In this document: in pieces, positions 60,463-64,000 of the stretch
Layout: every line of letters begins with the position of its first letter
Position numbering within the stretch: position 1 is the stretch's first letter
Position numbers and translations under genes: made by a program
The notes under the pieces: model-generated
Told to the model about the DNA's origin: nothing
The model's input: the letters and a program-made list of their open reading frames with translations, nothing else
Databases searched by the model: none
Origin: CALJXB01 sp965225935
GTDB lineage: Bacteria; Pseudomonadota; Alphaproteobacteria; Kiloniellales; JAKSDN01
Length of the DNA: 64,000 nucleotides
Reading direction: 5' to 3'
Assembly: GCA_965225935.1 (NCBI GenBank)
Contig: CBDDCC010000024.1
Span: forward strand, 372,001 to 436,000

Positions 60463-61413
60463 CTAGATGGAACCGGCAAGCAGCAGGCCGCCCCAGGCGA
60501 TCAGGCCGACCCCGGCGATGCCGCCCAGGCGTTGGCCGGCGGGCATGACCTTCTCCAGCAGCACGAAGAGCGCCAGGCCGACGATCCAGTAGAGGTTCAT
60601 GACGCCGCCGTAGAACAGGAGCGCCATGAGGAACCAGCAGCAGCCGAGACAGAAGGCGCCGTGCGCGACGCCCATACGGAAGGCGCCGAAGCGGCCCTTG
60701 CGCCAGTGGCTGGAGAGGAAGTGGACGGGCGAGCGGCAGTGCTTGAGGCAGGCGTGCTTGAGCGGCGTGAGCTGCCAGACGCCGGCGGCGATCAGCAGCA
60801 CGGCGCCCAGGATCACGCTGGTGCCCACCATCATGGCGGACAGCAGGCCGGCCCGCTCCAGGCCCCACTGGGCGGCGACCGCCAGCAGGCTAAACAGGCC
60901 CCAGACAGCGACGTAGCCGAAGGCGAAGACGCCCGTCGGCACGAAGGGCGAGCCGCGCTCGCGCTGCTTGCGGTTGAGCGCGGCGAACAGGAGGATCATG
61001 GGCGCGGCGCTGGGCAGCATCATGGCGATCATCATGATCCACCACATGAAGAACATGACCAGCGCCGTCGAGGCGGTCCAGGCCATGGGCGCCATGGCCT
61101 GCATGGCGCCGGACAGGAGCATGTCCATGGCGCCGGAGGACTCTTCGGCCATGGCACCGGTCTCGCCTGCCATGTCCATGCCGCCGCCCTCGGACGGCAT
61201 CTCCATGGCACCGCCGCTTCCGTCCATACCCATGTCCATGGATTGGCCGGAGCCGGCCGGCGTGCTCATGGCCGTCATCTCGAAGGCGTTCATGCCCATG
61301 CCGGCGCCTGCCAGGAGGTAGGCCCAGGCCAGCAGGATGACTCCCACGAGGCCTCCGATCACCAGCAGGCGGTCGCGCTTGAGCAGCGCCTCGAGTGCGG
61401 AATCGCCCATCAC
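60463..61413 (-). CDS. DUF2182 membrane protein with methionine-rich periplasmic loop
   Basis: A 316-residue integral membrane protein of the DUF2182 family (metal-binding-type, related to copper-linked membrane proteins). Helices include LLVIGGLVGVILLAWAYLL, WTASTALVMFFMWWIMMIAMMLPSAAPMILLFA and VFAFGYVAVWGLFSLLAVAA. Between the first two, residues 39-110 hold 17 methionines in 72 residues with repeated MxM words (MGMN, MDMGMDG, AMEM, GMDM), as in copper-binding loops. A later LKHACLKHCRSPVH stretch offers His and Cys ligands. Likely binds or moves a soft metal such as Cu(I), although no copper regulator lies nearby. Confidence 0.9.
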   Translation of the reverse strand: MMGDSALEALLKRDRLLVIGGLVGVILLAWAYLLAGAGMGMNAFEMTAMSTPAGSGQSMDMGMDGSGGAMEMPSEGGGMDMAGETGAMAEESSGAMDMLLSGAMQAMAPMAWTASTALVMFFMWWIMMIAMMLPSAAPMILLFAALNRKQRERGSPFVPTGVFAFGYVAVWGLFSLLAVAAQWGLERAGLLSAMMVGTSVILGAVLLIAAGVWQLTPLKHACLKHCRSPVHFLSSHWRKGRFGAFRMGVAHGAFCLGCCWFLMALLFYGGVMNLYWIVGLALFVLLEKVMPAGQRLGGIAGVGLIAWGGLLLAGSI

Positions 61414-61680
61414 CTCAGCCCCCGATCCCCGGCGCGGCGGCCGCTTCTCCGGCGGCCGGTCTTCGCGCGCTCTTGATGGGGAACCCTAGCATCGCGCTCC
61501 GGCGAGATCGATTCGGAACTCCCGCGTGCATCCGGGACGTTTCGAGTTCCTCCGCGGCCCGCCAGGAAAGACTTGCCCGGCCGGGCCGCTGGCGATAGCT
61601 CTGCGATAGGCGGCCGGCGCGGCCCTTGGCCCGGCGGCGCGAGCCGCCGCGACGGCCGGCTGCGAGGGAAGGACGACGCC

Positions 61681-62463
61681 ATGACCGAGGCCAGGAACGC
61701 GATCGTCACCGGGTCGACCAGCGGTATCGGGCTGGAGATCGCCCGTGCCCTGGCCGGCGACGGCATGAACGTCACCCTGAACGGCTTCGGCGACGCCACC
61801 GAGATCGAGGCGCTGCGCGTCGGCCTGGAGCGCGAGCACGGCGTGCGGGTGCTCTACTCGGACGCCGACATGAGCCGGCCGGCGGACATCGAGTCCCTGG
61901 TCGCCAAGACCCAGTCGGCGCTCGGCAGCGTCGACGTGCTGGTCAACAACGCCGGCATTCAGCACGTGGCGCCGATCGAAGAGTTCCCGGTGGAGAAGTG
62001 GGACGCCATCATCGCCATCAACCTCTCGGCCGCCTTCCACACCATCCGCTGCGCCGCGCCGGGCATGAAAAAGCGCGGCTGGGGGCGCATCATCAACGTC
62101 TCCTCGGCCCACGGCCTGGTCGCCTCGCCCTTCAAGTCGGCCTACGTCTCGGCCAAGCACGGCCTGCTGGGGCTGACCAAGACCGTCGCCCTCGAGCTCG
62201 CCGAGGACGGCATCACGGTGAACGCCATCTGCCCGGGCTACGTCAGGACGCCGCTGGTCGACCGGCAGATCCCCGATACCGCGCGGGCCCGGGGGATCAG
62301 CGAGGAGGAGGTCGTCAGGGACGTCATGCTGGCGCCCCAGCCGACCAAGAAGTTCGTCACCGTGGAGGAGATCGCCGCGCTCGCCCTGTTCCTCTGCTCC
62401 GACGCGGCGGCCTCCATGACAGGCGGCGCGCTCAACATCGACGGCGGCTGGACGGCCCAGTAG
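61681..62463 (+). CDS. bdhA: 3-hydroxybutyrate dehydrogenase (SDR family)
   Basis: A 260-residue short-chain dehydrogenase oxidising 3-hydroxybutyrate to acetoacetate with NAD. The cofactor motif is TGSTSGIG (residues 10-17), LVNNAGIQHVAPIEEFP follows, then the catalytic Ser in NVSSAHG and Tyr155/Lys159 (SAYVSAKHG). The C-terminal ICPGYVRTPLVDRQIPDTARARGISEEEVVRDVMLAPQPTKKFVT is the bacterial BdhA signature. GGAAGGA precedes ATG 61681. It suggests use or turnover of stored polyhydroxybutyrate. The RutE-like gene follows 44 bp later. Confidence 0.93.
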   Translation: MTEARNAIVTGSTSGIGLEIARALAGDGMNVTLNGFGDATEIEALRVGLEREHGVRVLYSDADMSRPADIESLVAKTQSALGSVDVLVNNAGIQHVAPIEEFPVEKWDAIIAINLSAAFHTIRCAAPGMKKRGWGRIINVSSAHGLVASPFKSAYVSAKHGLLGLTKTVALELAEDGITVNAICPGYVRTPLVDRQIPDTARARGISEEEVVRDVMLAPQPTKKFVTVEEIAALALFLCSDAAASMTGGALNIDGGWTAQ

Positions 62464-62507
62464 CGACCCCGGAGGCCACCAACCGCACGCGGCAAGGGAG
62501 GGTTCAC

Positions 62508-63152
62508 ATGGACGACGCGACAGAAGCGGCCCGCGCGGCAGCGGCCGGGCTGAAAGAGCGGATCGCCAAGCTGGACGGCGAGGCGCTCGACCTCGTCTTC
62601 CGGGAGGCCCGCACCTTTCGCTCCTGGCAGGACCGGGAGGTGGAGGACGCCACCCTCGAGCGGCTGTTCGAGCTTCTCAGGCTCGGCCCGACCAGCGGCA
62701 ACTGCTGTCCGGGGCGCTTCGTCTTTGTCAAGAGCCCGGAGGCCAAGGAGCGGCTGAAGCCCGCCTTGGACAAGGGCAACGTGACCAAGACCATGACCGC
62801 GCCGGTCTGCGTCATCGTCGCCTACGATCTGGCGTTCTACGAGCATCTGGAGTGGCTTGCCCCCCACGCCACCGGGGCCGTGGAATGGTACCGGAAAGAC
62901 ACCGAGCTGACGGAGACGACCGCCCTGCGCAACGGCTCGCTGCAAGGCGCCTACCTGATCCTGGCGGCCCGGGCGCTGGGCCTCGACTGCGGTCCCATGT
63001 CCGGTTTCGAAAACGCCAAGGTGGACGGGGCTTTCTTCGCCGGCACCGGCCTGCGCTCCAACTTCCTCTGCAATCTCGGCTACGGCGACCCGCAGCACCT
63101 GCACCCGAGGGCGGCGCGCCACGATTTCGAGCAGGCCTGCAAGATCGTTTGA
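62508..63152 (+). CDS. RutE/HadB-like nitroreductase-family enzyme (malonic semialdehyde reductase type)
   Basis: A 214-residue FMN-binding protein. The sequence (LVFREARTFRSWQDREVEDATLERLFELLRLGPTSGNCCPGRFVFV, FYEHLEWLAP, GSLQGAYLILAARALGLDCGPMSGFENAKVD) matches RutE, the reductase that turns malonic semialdehyde to 3-hydroxypropionate in pyrimidine breakdown. No other rut gene is present here, so the role could be reduction of other toxic aldehydes, or detoxification next to hydroxybutyrate metabolism. Strong ribosome site AAGGGAGG at 62494-62501. It follows bdhA by 44 bp and may be co-transcribed. Confidence 0.88.
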   Translation: MDDATEAARAAAAGLKERIAKLDGEALDLVFREARTFRSWQDREVEDATLERLFELLRLGPTSGNCCPGRFVFVKSPEAKERLKPALDKGNVTKTMTAPVCVIVAYDLAFYEHLEWLAPHATGAVEWYRKDTELTETTALRNGSLQGAYLILAARALGLDCGPMSGFENAKVDGAFFAGTGLRSNFLCNLGYGDPQHLHPRAARHDFEQACKIV

Positions 63153-63381
63153 TGTTGGCGGGCCCAATGCCGGGCCCGCATCTTGTCCCCACATCAAATC
63201 GCGATGATGGGCGCCGGGCGCGGACCACAGAACCTTTTGGGGCCGCTTGGCTCTCCTCGCTTGCGCTGCGGGCGCGCTTGTCGCTTAAGCTGCGGGCGCG
63301 CGTTCGCGCTTGCCAGCGAGCCAAAGCGGATTGTCGAAAGACCTGGCCGGCTCGCTGGAACCTTGCCGAAGTCGCTCGCGT

Positions 63382-63891
63382 TCAGTCGAACCGGATCGGC
63401 AGGTCGAAGGACTTCAGCGGAGCGAGGAAGTCCGGGGAGGGCAGGGCGTCGACGGCCTCCAGCAGGCGTCCCCCGCAGCCCAGCAGATCGTCGGCGAAGG
63501 CGATCATGCGCCGGTTGGGAAAGGCGTGCGGCCCCCGGGCGCGCAAGAGGCGTGCCGCTTCCTCCTCCCGGCCCTGGTTGTAGAGGCAGAGCACCGTCAG
63601 GGCCGCCGCGGTCGAGCGGCTGACGCCGGCAAAGCAGTGAACGATCAGCGGGCCAGCCTCTTCCCAGCGCCGGGAGAACTCGATCAGCTGCTCCAGGTGC
63701 GCCATGTCCGGCGCGATGAGTCCCTCCTGGGGCTCGTCGATGTCGTGGAAACTGAGCTTGAGGTGCCCATCCGGGACCACGCTCGCGGGCGTGTCGGGAA
63801 AAGGATCGTCGCCAAGCAGGGAGATCACGTGGGACGGGCCCACCTCCGAGGCGAGCTGCGGCACGTCGGCAAGGCTGCAGATGTAGATCAC
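63382..63891 (-). CDS. Dual-specificity-type protein phosphatase
   Basis: A 169-residue phosphatase from a GTG start at 63891 (AAAGGA 7 nt upstream); a longer frame to 63984 adds a Pro-rich tail that looks non-coding. The active-site loop is HCFAGVSRST with nucleophilic Cys86 and Arg92; the upstream DIDEPQEG region supplies the general-acid aspartate. The N-terminus VIYICSLADVPQLASEVGPSHVISLL is typical of the bacterial dual-specificity-like group. The substrate is not known (tyrosine-phosphate protein, phosphoinositide or nucleotide-like molecules are possible). It stands alone on the minus strand. Confidence 0.87.
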   Translation of the reverse strand: MIYICSLADVPQLASEVGPSHVISLLGDDPFPDTPASVVPDGHLKLSFHDIDEPQEGLIAPDMAHLEQLIEFSRRWEEAGPLIVHCFAGVSRSTAAALTVLCLYNQGREEEAARLLRARGPHAFPNRRMIAFADDLLGCGGRLLEAVDALPSPDFLAPLKSFDLPIRFD

Positions 63892-64000
63892 CAGAATGTC
63901 CTTTCCCGGGCGGCCCGAACCCGTCCATCCGCGATCCGGCGGCGGAAAGAGCCCTCGACCCCGTTGTGGCATCGGCTCCAGCATAGGCGCTCGGGCGGCC

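Noticed and set aside
62508..63152. Pyrimidine-degradation (rut) operon
   Set aside because: Only the RutE-like gene is present; rutA-D, F and G are absent from the surroundings.

Overview
The window is uniformly GC-rich, densely packed and carried on both strands. It looks like chromosomal DNA of a free-living, motile alphaproteobacterium, probably of the Rhodospirillales or a neighbouring order. The reasons are lineage-typical genes (DUF2336, a SciP-type DUF1153 regulator, Flp/Tad pilins, a 3-hydroxybutyrate dehydrogenase), candidate CtrA boxes (TTAA-N7-TTAA, TTAACCAT), and a catabolic gene set rich in TRAP transport, amidases and oxidoreductases. The taxonomy is inference; there is no rRNA in the window.

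Layout. 1-3013: two amidase-signature enzymes around a small secreted protein, then apt (3027-3542). 3683-12508: a catabolic and transport block. An aminotransferase, a BKACE (DUF849) enzyme and a TAXI solute-binding protein overlap in one operon, followed by two more TAXI binding proteins, one fused TRAP permease with DUF3394, and a TRAP-associated UspA. 12614-16323: an exported SUMF1-fold protein, a conserved hypothetical, a membrane rhodanese and a DUF2336 protein with a perfect CtrA-type box upstream. 16457-16800: palindromic repeats and an FNR/FixK-like box. 17033-20125: CheW and a methyl-accepting chemotaxis protein.

20258-24649: tRNA-Pro(CGG) with a 4.3-kb integrated element bounded by a perfect 49-bp duplication of the tRNA 3' half. 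The element holds a truncated tyrosine integrase, an rve-type transposase, a TacA/TacT-like toxin-antitoxin pair with palindromic operators, a 134-bp MITE-like remnant and a frameshifted IS630 copy. The tRNA's probable original terminator is left on the far side of attR.

24902-35344: a class III nucleotide cyclase, small secreted proteins, a 599-residue exported repeat protein, a PPi-type phosphofructokinase and a lipoprotein. 36415-39501: SciP-like regulator and Flp/TadE/TadG genes, without the Tad secretion machinery. 40161-47790: metabolic genes including a three-gene operon of a B12-binding enzyme, a P5CR-like and a saccharopine-dehydrogenase-like protein, next to a third amidase. 48543-54996: a 2OG oxygenase fused to a degenerate redoxin fold, a molybdopterin oxidoreductase, a gamma-butyrobetaine-hydroxylase-like enzyme divergent from an AraC regulator, and a racemase. 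55061-63891: PepSY protein, cardiolipin synthase, response regulator, PAS protein, EamA transporter, Met-rich DUF2182 membrane protein, BdhA, RutE-like reductase and a dual-specificity-type phosphatase.

The two most interesting systems are the TAXI/BKACE cluster, where one binding protein is translationally coupled to two catabolic enzymes and three binding proteins appear to share one permease, and the B12-protein operon at 42446-46285, whose substrate I cannot name.
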